From Fusibacter bizertensis (lineage in GTDB: Bacteria; Bacillota; Clostridia; Peptostreptococcales; Acidaminobacteraceae): a stretch of DNA of 64,000 bases. Positions 1 through 7,607 of the stretch are shown here, in pieces. The notes beneath the pieces are model-generated. The model made no database searches. It had not been told where the DNA came from and saw nothing but the letters and a program-made list of their open reading frames with translations. Each line of letters begins with the position of its first letter. The stretch's first letter is position 1. The position numbers and the translations under genes were made by a program. The stretch covers positions 1 to 64,000 of the forward strand of contig NZ_JARYZI010000005.1 in NCBI RefSeq assembly GCF_029914245.1. Reading direction: 5' to 3'.

Positions 1-432
1 AATGATGAAAGTGTCACTTATCAATATACTGAAGGTGATGTAACAGGACTTAAAATGACAGAAATTTCGGATATGTATGAAGAGGGTAATTCTATTGAAG
101 TCCCTGACTTAACAGAACTAGTGGAAGCAGAGACAGATATTATGAGTGCGAAGGTTGAAATGCTTGATGGAGAAGAAACTGTTTTAATTGAAACTGCATC
201 AAATGAAGATGGCGTTGGAGAGATCAGCATCAAAATGTGGTATTCAGTTAATTATGGTATACCATTAAAATATGAAATGCTTGTAAATGGTCAAGTGACT
301 ATGACTTCAAAAGTAACAGAATTAGATGCAAAGTCAAAATTGGATTCAAAGTTATTTGAAGCGCCTGATGGTGTTGAATTTGTTGACTTCAACATGGATT
401 CAATGTTTGATGTACCTGGTGGGGATGACTAA
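1..432 (+). CDS. C-terminal part of a probable secreted LolA-fold-like protein (5' end outside window)
   Basis: The reading frame is open from the first base, so this is the 3' end of a longer gene, with 143 codons visible. The visible part is acidic. A stretch of alternating beta-type segments (IKMWYSVNYGIPLKYEM, then VTELDAKSKLDSKLFEAPDG) resembles the end of LolA-like or outer-membrane lipoprotein-sorting-like domains, which Firmicutes use in secreted lipoproteins. That resemblance is only by eye. No signal peptide can be assessed. No clear terminator follows before the his promoter 28 bases downstream. Confidence 0.5.
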   Translation, partial: NDESVTYQYTEGDVTGLKMTEISDMYEEGNSIEVPDLTELVEAETDIMSAKVEMLDGEETVLIETASNEDGVGEISIKMWYSVNYGIPLKYEMLVNGQVTMTSKVTELDAKSKLDSKLFEAPDGVEFVDFNMDSMFDVPGGDD

Positions 433-459
433 AAAATTGGAATCATGATGAAAATTGCC

Positions 460-488
460 TTGACATCGCGTATGATTAGCAGTATTAT
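460..488 (+). promoter_or_regulatory. Consensus sigma-A promoter of the his operon
   Basis: TTGACA at 460-465 and TATTAT at 483-488 are separated by exactly 17 bases. Transcription would start near 495, just ahead of the ribosome site (CGGAG, 506-510) of the histidine leader peptide. Confidence 0.8.
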
Positions 489-517
489 GCTAATAATAAC
501 ATTTACGGAGATAAATT

Positions 518-571
518 ATGAAAATATCAATTATTTTTGAAATAGCTAAGTACAACCATCATCACATTTAG
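518..571 (+). CDS. his operon leader peptide (17 aa, three consecutive His codons)
   Basis: A small ORF with sequence MKISIIFEIAKYNHHHI starts at an ATG seven bases after CGGAG. The codons at 557-565 are CAT CAT CAC, and the stop is TAG at 569-571. It lies between a consensus promoter and a T-tailed hairpin, upstream of a full histidine operon. This is the arrangement of ribosome-mediated attenuation, in which stalling at His codons under histidine starvation changes RNA folding. The stop codon touches the first base of the first alternative RNA arm (571-582), so a ribosome at the stop would mask that arm. The function is inferred from position and composition; the peptide itself is probably disposable. 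Confidence 0.72.
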   Translation: MKISIIFEIAKYNHHHI

Positions 572-642
572 AGTTTGTATCCATCGCGGATGCAAGCTCT
601 ATTCGTGCTTGTGTCCGCGTACTTAGAGAACCGTGCGTAGAC
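571..642 (+). promoter_or_regulatory. Alternative hairpins of the his attenuator (1:2, 2:3, 3:4)
   Basis: Three competing pairings can be read directly. Arm 1 (571-582) pairs with arm 2 (588-599) over 12 bp, counting G-U. Arm 2 (585-597) pairs with arm 3 (607-619) over 13 bp, counting G-U. Arm 3 (613-622) pairs with the foot of the terminator (633-642) at 9 of 10 positions. A stalled ribosome at the His codons leaves 1:2 and 3:4 free to form, which is antitermination. A ribosome at the stop codon masks arm 1, so 2:3 forms and the terminator can fold. Confidence 0.65.
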
Positions 643-676
643 GCCTTAGGGTAGTAGACGCACGGTTCTTTTTTTT
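627..676 (+). terminator. his attenuator terminator
   Basis: A perfect 12-bp stem (AGAACCGTGCGT at 627-638 with its complement at 658-669) is followed by a run of T to 676. It lies 260 bases before hisZ, downstream of the leader peptide, as expected for an attenuator rather than an operon end. Confidence 0.8.
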
Positions 677-803
677 AAAAGTCACAACTACCTTGTGACA
701 AAACCTAAGGGCTCGACGCCCGAAGGTTTTCTTAAAAGTCACAACTACCTTGTGACAAAACCTAGGGGCTTGATGCCCGAAGGTTTTTACTAAAGTCACA
801 ACA
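677..803 (+). repeat. Two 54-base tandem hairpin repeats plus a partial third copy
   Basis: Copy 1 (677-730) and copy 2 (734-787) differ at three positions. A degenerate start of a third copy (TAAAGTCACAACA) lies at 791-803. Each copy holds a small GTCACA/TGTGAC hairpin and a second hairpin whose outer arms are AAAACCT/AGGTTTT and inner arms GGGC/GCCC. The array sits in the his leader between the attenuator terminator and hisZ. Its function is unknown. Confidence 0.75.
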
Positions 804-823
804 TACTTTCAGCACAATTGTTT

Positions 824-844
824 TGTAATCGATCATAGATTACA
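824..844. promoter_or_regulatory. Inverted repeat upstream of hisZ
   Basis: A perfect 7-bp dyad, TGTAATC-N7-GATTACA, lies 95 bases before hisZ. It could be a protein-binding operator or a short hairpin. I found no good promoter hexamers around it and do not recognise the site. The rest of 788-938 is A/T-rich with no other feature I can support. Confidence 0.35.
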
Positions 845-938
845 TATAAGGGATTTTTTAACTCTTAAATGTAAAAATATTTAAAATATAGCAAATAAAG
901 ACATATTTATAGTCAATATAGATAAGAGAGGATAAGAG

Positions 939-1832
939 ATGAAAAACAAAGGAAAACAAGAAAGAAACTTAAGTGAGAATCGAGGTTTGGCGTTTGAATC
1001 GGTGATTCAGGAATTAAGGAAAGAAAATTTAGTGCAGTTATTTACACCAACGGTGATTGACTTTTCACTATATGAAAAATATGTACATGTTGCACATCAA
1101 AATCAAATTGTAAAACTAAGTGCACCAAATGGCATAGTTAAGGCCTTAAGATACGACTCTACGATTTCGATGATCGCATCAAATCAAGTGCATTCAGATG
1201 ATAAATTTTTCTATATTGAACCTCAGTTTGCATACGACTTTGATAACTTAAAAATCATGGAGACAACACAACTAGGTGTTGAATTTATCGAAGGTCAATC
1301 CGATCATATATCAAGTTTTGAGAAATGCATCCTATTGGCTAAGTCCCTTGCTGATCTACTTTGTACTGGAGAGTATCAAATAGAAGTTAGTCACACAGAT
1401 TTGGTTGATACCTTGACGCGTGATATTGAGCTTGATCTAAAATCAACTAATGATTTGAAGCACTATATTTCTAGAAAAAACGAAAGAAAGGTTTTAGATG
1501 TACTAGAAAAAAATCAAGTTGATCCACTTATACAAAATCGATTATTAGAACTATCACGAATTAGAGCAAGTGTAACAGAGCTCACTAGCAATGAAAATTC
1601 TTTTGATTTCCCAAATGAAATAAATGAGTGGTTGAGTAAGATGATGACGCTTAATTTAAATATCAATCAACCATTGGTTATTGATTTTACTTCTTCTTAT
1701 AGGTTGACATATTACAAAGGAAATGTTTTTAAAGTCTATGATATGACATCACATAAGGAAATTATAAGTGGCGGCGAATATTGTTTTAAGGCTTATGGCG
1801 TAAGAGGGTGTGGCTTTTCAATTAAATTATAA
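939..1832 (+). CDS. hisZ: ATP phosphoribosyltransferase regulatory subunit HisZ (divergent, short)
   Basis: This is a histidyl-tRNA-synthetase-like protein that activates short-form HisG in the first step of histidine synthesis. Family traits include an LSAPNGIVKALRYDST segment in place of the synthetase LRPDxT motif (about residues 60-75) and a C-terminal GGEY...GVRGCGFSIKL segment resembling the synthetase GGRYD/AVGF ending. At 297 residues it is shorter than typical HisZ (about 390), so parts of the catalytic-fold insertions are missing. It is the first gene of the operon, directly followed by a short HisG, which is the expected pairing. The ribosome site is weak (GAGAGGATAAGAG). Confidence 0.8.
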   Translation: MKNKGKQERNLSENRGLAFESVIQELRKENLVQLFTPTVIDFSLYEKYVHVAHQNQIVKLSAPNGIVKALRYDSTISMIASNQVHSDDKFFYIEPQFAYDFDNLKIMETTQLGVEFIEGQSDHISSFEKCILLAKSLADLLCTGEYQIEVSHTDLVDTLTRDIELDLKSTNDLKHYISRKNERKVLDVLEKNQVDPLIQNRLLELSRIRASVTELTSNENSFDFPNEINEWLSKMMTLNLNINQPLVIDFTSSYRLTYYKGNVFKVYDMTSHKEIISGGEYCFKAYGVRGCGFSIKL

Positions 1833-1845
1833 GGGGGTGGAAATA

Positions 1846-2460
1846 ATGTTGAAATTTGCAATTGCAAAAGGAAGAATAACAAAGGATTCAAAAGAACTAT
1901 TAACATGCTGTGGTTTTGATATGGAGGAAGTAAATTCATCTCGAAAATTGATTTTATACAATGCAGATGAAACGATTTCTCTGATCCTACTAAAAGCAGG
2001 CGATATCCCACTTTATGTTGCCAATGGCGCAGTAGATATAGGTTTAGTTGGTAAAGATACGGTGCTAGAAAATGACCTAGATGTTTATGAACTGACAGAA
2101 CTTGATTTTGCAAAGTGTACACTTTGTGTTGCAGGACCAAAAGAAAAAGTATCACTTAAAAATGGCGTAAGGATTGCTACAAAATATCCAGAACTCACGA
2201 AAAAGTTTACTAAGAGAAGAGGTATAGTGGCTGAAATTATTACATTGTCAGGTTCAATAGAACTCGCACCTTTGATTCATCTGTCTGATTGTATCGTCGA
2301 TCTCGTGCAAACAGGCGAAACTTTAAGAGAAAATGATTTGATTGTTTATGAAGAGATTTTGAGCATTGCGCCAATGATTATTGCCAATAAGGTAAGTTAT
2401 CGAACGAAATCCAGTGAGGTAGATGCATTTATAAACATATGTGAAAGGTTTGGTAAGTAG
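1846..2460 (+). CDS. hisG: ATP phosphoribosyltransferase catalytic subunit HisG, short form
   Basis: HisG joins ATP and PRPP in the first committed step of histidine synthesis. At 204 residues this is the short form that lacks the C-terminal regulatory domain and depends on HisZ. The family signature is visible near residues 140-175 (SGSIELAPLIHLSDCIVDL, then TGETLRENDL). An upstream in-frame ATG exists, but the start chosen here follows AAGGGGGTGG with good spacing and gives the usual MLKFAIAKGR beginning. It ends immediately before hisD. Confidence 0.93.
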   Translation: MLKFAIAKGRITKDSKELLTCCGFDMEEVNSSRKLILYNADETISLILLKAGDIPLYVANGAVDIGLVGKDTVLENDLDVYELTELDFAKCTLCVAGPKEKVSLKNGVRIATKYPELTKKFTKRRGIVAEIITLSGSIELAPLIHLSDCIVDLVQTGETLRENDLIVYEEILSIAPMIIANKVSYRTKSSEVDAFINICERFGK

Positions 2461-3732
2461 ATGAAATTATATAACTATGCTTTTTCAAGTGGGCTGTACT
2501 CGGAAATAAACAAACGGAAGAAAAGACAGTCATTTTCACTTTATCCAGTTGTTTCAGAAATAATTGAAAAGGTAATTGAAAATGGTGACAAGGCACTTAG
2601 TGAGTATTCTATAAAGTTTGATGGTATCTCTCCGGATTCTATAAGTGTATCTAAGAAAATGATGAAGGAGGCCTATGATGAAGCTGAACCTAAATTTATA
2701 GAGGCGCTTCAAATTGCAATAGATAATATCTTTGATTTTCATAAGCCCCAATTACTTAAGGGGTATGAAATTACTGATGAGAAGAAGTTTATGGGGCAAA
2801 AAGTCAAAGCACTAAGTAGAGTTGGTATCTATGTTCCTGGAGGATATGCAGCATATCCTTCAACATTACTTATGAATGTAATACCTGCTAAAATAGCCGG
2901 GGTCAAAGAGATCGTCATTACTACGCCTCCCCAAAAAGATATCAAGAAACTAAAGCCACTATTAGTAGCGGCAAATATGCTTGGAATAGAAGAGTTTTAT
3001 CTTGTAGGGGGCGTACAAGCTATTGCAGCTTTAGCATATGGAACTGAGACAATTTCACCAGTAGATAAAATAACAGGTCCCGGAAATCAGTATGTAACTG
3101 CAGCTAAGAAACTAGTATATGGTGATGTTGCTATTGATATGATTGCTGGTCCGAGTGAAGTATTGATCATCTCAGATGGTAAAGTGCCTTTAAGTTTCAT
3201 CGTAGCAGACTTACTTGCACAACTTGAACATGATGCAGAAGCGATGGCCATATTATTAACGATATCTGAAGAAGAAGTAGAACGTATTGAAAGTGAAATT
3301 TCAAGGCAAGTTGAAGAACTACTTAGAAAAGAGAATGTTACTAAAGCGCTTAATAAAAGCACATATGTTGTGAAGTGTGAATCAATAGCTGAAATGGTTG
3401 AAATGTCAAATAAGATTGCACCGGAACACTTGGAATTACTTGTGGAAAATCCAGTTGAAGTCTTAGCAGATATCACAAATGCAGGTGCAGTATTTTTAGG
3501 CGCTTTTACACCAGAAGCATTAGGAGATTATACTGCAGGACCAAACCATACATTACCGACAACTGGAAGTGCAAGATATGCATCACCACTTGGGACCTAT
3601 GATTTTCAAAAGCGGATGAATTACCTATATTATGATGAGTCAGAACTTGTGAAGGTAAGTGCATATATAGATATCTTCACTAAGAAAGAGAGGTTACAAG
3701 CCCATGGAAAAGCAGTATCGATCAGAATATAA
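2461..3732 (+). CDS. hisD: Histidinol dehydrogenase HisD
   Basis: HisD oxidises L-histidinol to L-histidine in two NAD-dependent steps. At 423 residues it has the family's normal length. Visible signatures in order are RVGIYVPGG (about 120), ITGPGNQYVTAAK (about 205), GPSEVLI, LEHDAEA, the catalytic APEHLELL segment and NHTLPTTGSARYASPLG. The ATG directly abuts the hisG stop codon, suggesting translational coupling. Its 3' end overlaps hisC by 29 bases. Confidence 0.96.
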   Translation: MKLYNYAFSSGLYSEINKRKKRQSFSLYPVVSEIIEKVIENGDKALSEYSIKFDGISPDSISVSKKMMKEAYDEAEPKFIEALQIAIDNIFDFHKPQLLKGYEITDEKKFMGQKVKALSRVGIYVPGGYAAYPSTLLMNVIPAKIAGVKEIVITTPPQKDIKKLKPLLVAANMLGIEEFYLVGGVQAIAALAYGTETISPVDKITGPGNQYVTAAKKLVYGDVAIDMIAGPSEVLIISDGKVPLSFIVADLLAQLEHDAEAMAILLTISEEEVERIESEISRQVEELLRKENVTKALNKSTYVVKCESIAEMVEMSNKIAPEHLELLVENPVEVLADITNAGAVFLGAFTPEALGDYTAGPNHTLPTTGSARYASPLGTYDFQKRMNYLYYDESELVKVSAYIDIFTKKERLQAHGKAVSIRI

Positions 3733-4774
3733 GCTTCTACTTGATGCAAACGAGATGAATTTTGACCCGTCTAATTTAACGATAGACTGGTCAAAGATAA
3801 AAGCGTTTAATCGCTATCCAGACCCTGATAGTTTGGCGCTTAAGGAAGTTATTTGTCAGGAACTAAATAGAAAGGAGAGCCGATACGACAGTGATAATCG
3901 CTATAGGCCTGTTTCGCCAGAACAATTAATAATTGGAACAGGTTCAGACGAGATTTTAAAATTAATTTTAGAGGGATTAACAGAAAAAGGAAGTGTCGCA
4001 ATTGCACCTGATCCGAGTTTTAGTGAATATGAGAAATTGACTCAGCTTGTACAAGGTAAACTTGTAAAAGTACCTTGTAATAATTTCAAAGTAGATGTTG
4101 AGGCTTTAATAGATGCTCAAAAAAGAAATGATGCTCGCTTAATCTTTATTGCAAATCCTAATAACCCAACGGGTCAATTGATTTCAAAAAAGGAAATTGA
4201 AGCACTGCTCATAAACACAGACGCATGGATCGTAGTTGATGAAGCCTATGCAGAATTTTCACAAGAAACGGCATTAGGCTTACTAGAAAAATACGAGAAA
4301 TTATTAATTACTCGGACGCTTTCTAAAGCATATGGGTTAGCAGCTTTACGAATAGGCTATCTGATTGCATCCGAGCGTGTAACGGCTAGTTTGTCACCTT
4401 ATAAAATGACTTATAATATCACAGGGGTTTCAGAACTTATCGCCTTACAAGTTCTAAATGATACTGATTATTCAGATCAGTATATAGCAGATGTTAAAGC
4501 ACTTAGAAGAAAAGCATTTGATTTGTTAAAAGAAGTGAATGGTTTAACCTTATATCCAAGCGAAGCAAATTTTATATTGGTTGAAGTAAATACAAAAGAA
4601 AATTACAGCTTGCTGGAAAAAGCACTAGAGAAAAACGCGATTAAAGTAAGGTATTTTAAAAACTCATCTAATTTAAATCAAGATGAACCTTTACACAGAT
4701 GTATACGATTAACACTAACCACATTCGATGAATTTGAAGTGCTTTTAAGTGTGATAAAAGAGGTGATGATGTGA
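3704..4774 (+). CDS. hisC: Histidinol-phosphate aminotransferase HisC
   Basis: This PLP enzyme makes histidinol phosphate from imidazole acetol phosphate. The PLP lysine lies in TLSKAYGLAALRIGYL near residue 206. The NPNNPTG segment (about 150) and the GTGSDEILKLI region (about 87) match class I/II aminotransferases. The length, 356 residues, is typical. It begins inside the end of hisD after GAGAGG and overlaps hisB by 4 bases, so it belongs to the tightly coupled operon. Confidence 0.95.
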   Translation: MEKQYRSEYKLLLDANEMNFDPSNLTIDWSKIKAFNRYPDPDSLALKEVICQELNRKESRYDSDNRYRPVSPEQLIIGTGSDEILKLILEGLTEKGSVAIAPDPSFSEYEKLTQLVQGKLVKVPCNNFKVDVEALIDAQKRNDARLIFIANPNNPTGQLISKKEIEALLINTDAWIVVDEAYAEFSQETALGLLEKYEKLLITRTLSKAYGLAALRIGYLIASERVTASLSPYKMTYNITGVSELIALQVLNDTDYSDQYIADVKALRRKAFDLLKEVNGLTLYPSEANFILVEVNTKENYSLLEKALEKNAIKVRYFKNSSNLNQDEPLHRCIRLTLTTFDEFEVLLSVIKEVMM

Positions 4775-5343
4775 TTGAGAAAAAAAGAAAAACAAAAGAA
4801 ACAAATATATTAATTCAGCTAAAAACGAAAAAAGAGGATATGCTTGTTCCTAAGCTAAAAGTAGGTGTTCCTTTCTTTGAACATATGTTAAATGCTTTAC
4901 TCTTTTATGCAAAACTTGAAATGCATATTTATTGTGAAGGTGATTTGGATGTTGATGCACATCACAGTCTTGAAGATATAGGTATTGTATTAGGAGATGT
5001 TATTCAAAGTTATTATGGTGAAATTAATAAGTTTAAGCGTTTTTCATCATGTTATGCGCCAATGGATGAAACGCTCGTAAGAACTGTTCTAGACATCAGT
5101 GGTAGACCTTATTTTCAAATTGAGGGAATAGATCTATACGCGCTCACGTCCCTTGAACAATCTCTCCTTGAATTTTTAAGAGCACTAGCGATTAATGCAA
5201 AACTTACGGTTCATGTAGATGTAATTCGTGGTTTTAATAGACATCATATTTTTGAAGCTATTTTTAAATCTTTTGGAATGTGTCTTTATGAATCAATGGT
5301 CATGAGTGATGAAATGATGAGTACGAAAGGAAGTATAGGATGA
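4771..5343 (+). CDS. hisB: Imidazoleglycerol-phosphate dehydratase HisB (monofunctional)
   Basis: It dehydrates imidazole glycerol phosphate. The two metal-binding signatures are present, DAHHSLEDIGIVLG near residue 63 and GFNRHHIFEAIFKSFG near 153. It lacks the N-terminal phosphatase domain of enterobacterial HisB, so histidinol-phosphate phosphatase must be encoded elsewhere. The start is GTG, overlapping the hisC stop in GTGA, with AGAGGTGATG as the ribosome site. At 190 residues it is of normal length. Confidence 0.95.
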   Translation: MIEKKRKTKETNILIQLKTKKEDMLVPKLKVGVPFFEHMLNALLFYAKLEMHIYCEGDLDVDAHHSLEDIGIVLGDVIQSYYGEINKFKRFSSCYAPMDETLVRTVLDISGRPYFQIEGIDLYALTSLEQSLLEFLRALAINAKLTVHVDVIRGFNRHHIFEAIFKSFGMCLYESMVMSDEMMSTKGSIG

Positions 5344-5969
5344 TCGCAATTATTGATTATGGTATAGGTAATATTCATAGTTTGATTTCAGCATTTCAAT
5401 CATATGAGTTAAATGGTTTACCTGTTGAAGTCGTTTTAACCTCAGATGAGCGCCTGCTTAATAGTGCACAAATGGTGATTTTACCAGGTGTTGGTGCATT
5501 TAGATATGCAATGGAAGAACTTGAAAAAAGAAATTTGGTTAGCGTGATTAAAGAACTATATCAAAGTGGAAAACCGATCGTTGGAATTTGTTTAGGCATG
5601 CAATTACTATATGAATCTAGTGAAGAATATGGTCTTTGCAAAGGTTTAGGACTTTTAAAGGGTAAAATCATTGAACTTCCAAGTGCTGTGAAAAAACCTC
5701 ATATGGGCTGGAACACGCTTTCTACTAGGGGGAGTAAATCTAATCTATTATCTAGTTTAAGCGATGAGAGCTACGTGTATTTCGTTCATTCATTTTATGC
5801 TGATGGTATTGATGAATCAACACTTATAGCATGTACAAATTATGGCGTTAAAGTCCCAGCAATTGTGAAAAAGGAGAATCTAATAGGCTTTCAGTTTCAT
5901 CCGGAGAAAAGCGGTATGGTGGGAAGTCAACTGATTCAAAATTTGTTAAATGAGTTAATAAACCAGTAA
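5340..5969 (+). CDS. hisH: Imidazole glycerol phosphate synthase glutaminase subunit HisH
   Basis: HisH supplies ammonia from glutamine to HisF. The nucleophile Cys is in VGICLGMQLLYESSEEYG near residue 83. The oxyanion-strand segment (LPGVGAF) and the His-Glu pair (GFQFHPEKSG, about 186) are intact, so it should be active. The ATG overlaps the hisB stop (ATGA). Confidence 0.95.
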   Translation: MIAIIDYGIGNIHSLISAFQSYELNGLPVEVVLTSDERLLNSAQMVILPGVGAFRYAMEELEKRNLVSVIKELYQSGKPIVGICLGMQLLYESSEEYGLCKGLGLLKGKIIELPSAVKKPHMGWNTLSTRGSKSNLLSSLSDESYVYFVHSFYADGIDESTLIACTNYGVKVPAIVKKENLIGFQFHPEKSGMVGSQLIQNLLNELINQ

Positions 5970-5985
5970 TAAACGGAGGAAAGCT

Positions 5986-6732
5986 ATGAAAGTAATACCA
6001 TCAATAGATTTACTTAAAGGAAAAGTCGTTAGGCTTTATCAAGGTGATTTTAATAAAGTAACGGTATATTATGATGATCCACTTAAGGCACTTGAAATGA
6101 TTGTATCTAAAGGTGGAAAACGGATTCACATCGTCGATTTGGATGGTGCGAGAAAGGGTGAAAGCAATAATAAAGATCAGATTAACCGTGAAGGAGACGC
6201 GTTTAGCTTAAACTATAGCGTGATTAAAAAAATGATAAGTAAATTTGGTGATCAAATCGATTTTCAAGTTGGTGGTGGTATTAGAAGTATAAATGATGTT
6301 GAAAAACTACTTGAGATAGGTGTGGATAAGGTTGTGATTGGCTCTTTAATTTTTACTGACTACGATGTATATCGAGAGATCGTTAGACTCTATGGCAGTC
6401 AAATTATACTGGCGCTTGACGTTAAAGATGGTTCAATAAAGAGAAATGGCTGGCAAGTCGATACCAACATATCTATAAAGGAACTCATAAAAGCTGGGAA
6501 AATAGGTGATGTCTATGCAGTGATGAGTACTGATATCGCTGTAGACGGTGCGCTAACAGGTCCTAATATAGATATGATGGAGGACCTGAATCAGACAAAT
6601 ATAAGATGGATTGCTTCAGGGGGAATAACTTCGAGAGCAGATTTAGAGGCATTAAGTCAAATTGATTTATATGGTGCAATTCTAGGTAAGGCAATCTTTG
6701 AAGGCTTTGTAGAAGATTTAAGTGATTTATAA
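5986..6732 (+). CDS. hisA: ProFAR isomerase HisA
   Basis: This (beta/alpha)8 enzyme carries out the Amadori rearrangement of ProFAR to PRFAR. Visible traits are VIPSIDLLKGKVVRLYQGDF at the N terminus with the catalytic Asp, QVGGGIRS, ALDVKDG near residue 143, TDIAVDGALTGPN and IASGGI. Length is normal at 248 residues. A strong ribosome site (GGAGG) precedes the ATG. Confidence 0.95.
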   Translation: MKVIPSIDLLKGKVVRLYQGDFNKVTVYYDDPLKALEMIVSKGGKRIHIVDLDGARKGESNNKDQINREGDAFSLNYSVIKKMISKFGDQIDFQVGGGIRSINDVEKLLEIGVDKVVIGSLIFTDYDVYREIVRLYGSQIILALDVKDGSIKRNGWQVDTNISIKELIKAGKIGDVYAVMSTDIAVDGALTGPNIDMMEDLNQTNIRWIASGGITSRADLEALSQIDLYGAILGKAIFEGFVEDLSDL

Positions 6733-6793
6733 CAAGTAAGGATATTGTATAACATTGTTTAATCATAGAACTAAAATATGAAAGGGGTAATGC

Positions 6794-7567
6794 ATGACTG
6801 ACAATAAATTAGCTAAAAGGATTATACCATGCCTTGATATACAAAATGGTTTAGTGTCTAAAGGTATTAAATTTCAAAATGTTAAAGAAATTGGAAATCC
6901 AATTGAGATTGCAATGTATTATGAGTCTCAAGGTGCAGACGAATTGGTACTTTATGATATCAATGCAAGTGTTGAGATGCGCTCCAATTTTCTAGGTATA
7001 GTAACGCAAGTGGCAAATAAAATCAGAATACCGTTTACAGTTGGTGGTGGCATCAGAACTGTTGATGATGTCTATAATGCACTTTTAAGTGGGGCAGATA
7101 AAGTCTCTATTAATTCTGCAGCAGTTCTTACGCCAGAAGTGCTTAGTGCGAGTGCAAAGCGTTTTGGAAACCAGTGTATCGTAGCATCTTTGGATATAAA
7201 GAAAGTAAATAGTGAATATATGGTATTTACGCATGGTGGTAGAAATCAGACATCTTATAAAGCAGTTGAATGGGCCCAAAGGTGCGAAGCGTTAGGAGCT
7301 GGCGAGTTGGTAATCAATGCAATTGATCAAGACGGCGTTAAAAAGGGATATGATAGAGAACTTCTTAAGATGATTTCAAGCGCTGTAGGCATTCCAGTTA
7401 TTGCTTCTGGTGGTGCTGGTAATCAAATGGATTTTATCAATTTGTTTGAAGATCAGGCCGCTGATGCTGCTTTAGCTGCTAGCGTTTTTCATTTTGGTAG
7501 CGTTGAGATTCCGATACTAAAAAAATTATTAGCCGAAAAAGGAATTGTTGTTAGAACAAGTATATAG
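6794..7567 (+). CDS. hisF: Imidazole glycerol phosphate synthase cyclase subunit HisF
   Basis: HisF is a (beta/alpha)8 barrel that closes the imidazole ring using ammonia from HisH. The catalytic Asp equivalents are in IIPCLDIQNG near residue 15 and VASLDIKK near 135. TVGGGIRTVDDV, KVSINSAAV, IDQDGVKKGYD and VIASGGAG follow in the family order. It is somewhat more divergent than its neighbours (NAIDQDG rather than the usual TSMDRDG). A 61-base gap separates it from hisA, the largest internal gap of the operon. Confidence 0.93.
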   Translation: MTDNKLAKRIIPCLDIQNGLVSKGIKFQNVKEIGNPIEIAMYYESQGADELVLYDINASVEMRSNFLGIVTQVANKIRIPFTVGGGIRTVDDVYNALLSGADKVSINSAAVLTPEVLSASAKRFGNQCIVASLDIKKVNSEYMVFTHGGRNQTSYKAVEWAQRCEALGAGELVINAIDQDGVKKGYDRELLKMISSAVGIPVIASGGAGNQMDFINLFEDQAADAALAASVFHFGSVEIPILKKLLAEKGIVVRTSI

Positions 7568-7607
7568 CAAGTATGTAGCAAATATTTAGACTGAGAGGTA
7601 ATTAATT

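Noticed and set aside
677-803. CRISPR or transposon end repeats
   Set aside because: Only two full copies without unique spacers, and no transposase or cas genes nearby.
433-938. T-box leader controlling the his operon
   Set aside because: I find no conserved T-box antiterminator bulge sequence or specifier loop. The His leader ORF and alternative hairpins explain the region better.
1793-2155. Reverse-strand ORF opposite hisG
   Set aside because: It lies wholly within well-supported his genes, has no ribosome site and gives a low-quality Leu/His-rich product. Other long antisense frames in the window were dismissed for the same reasons.
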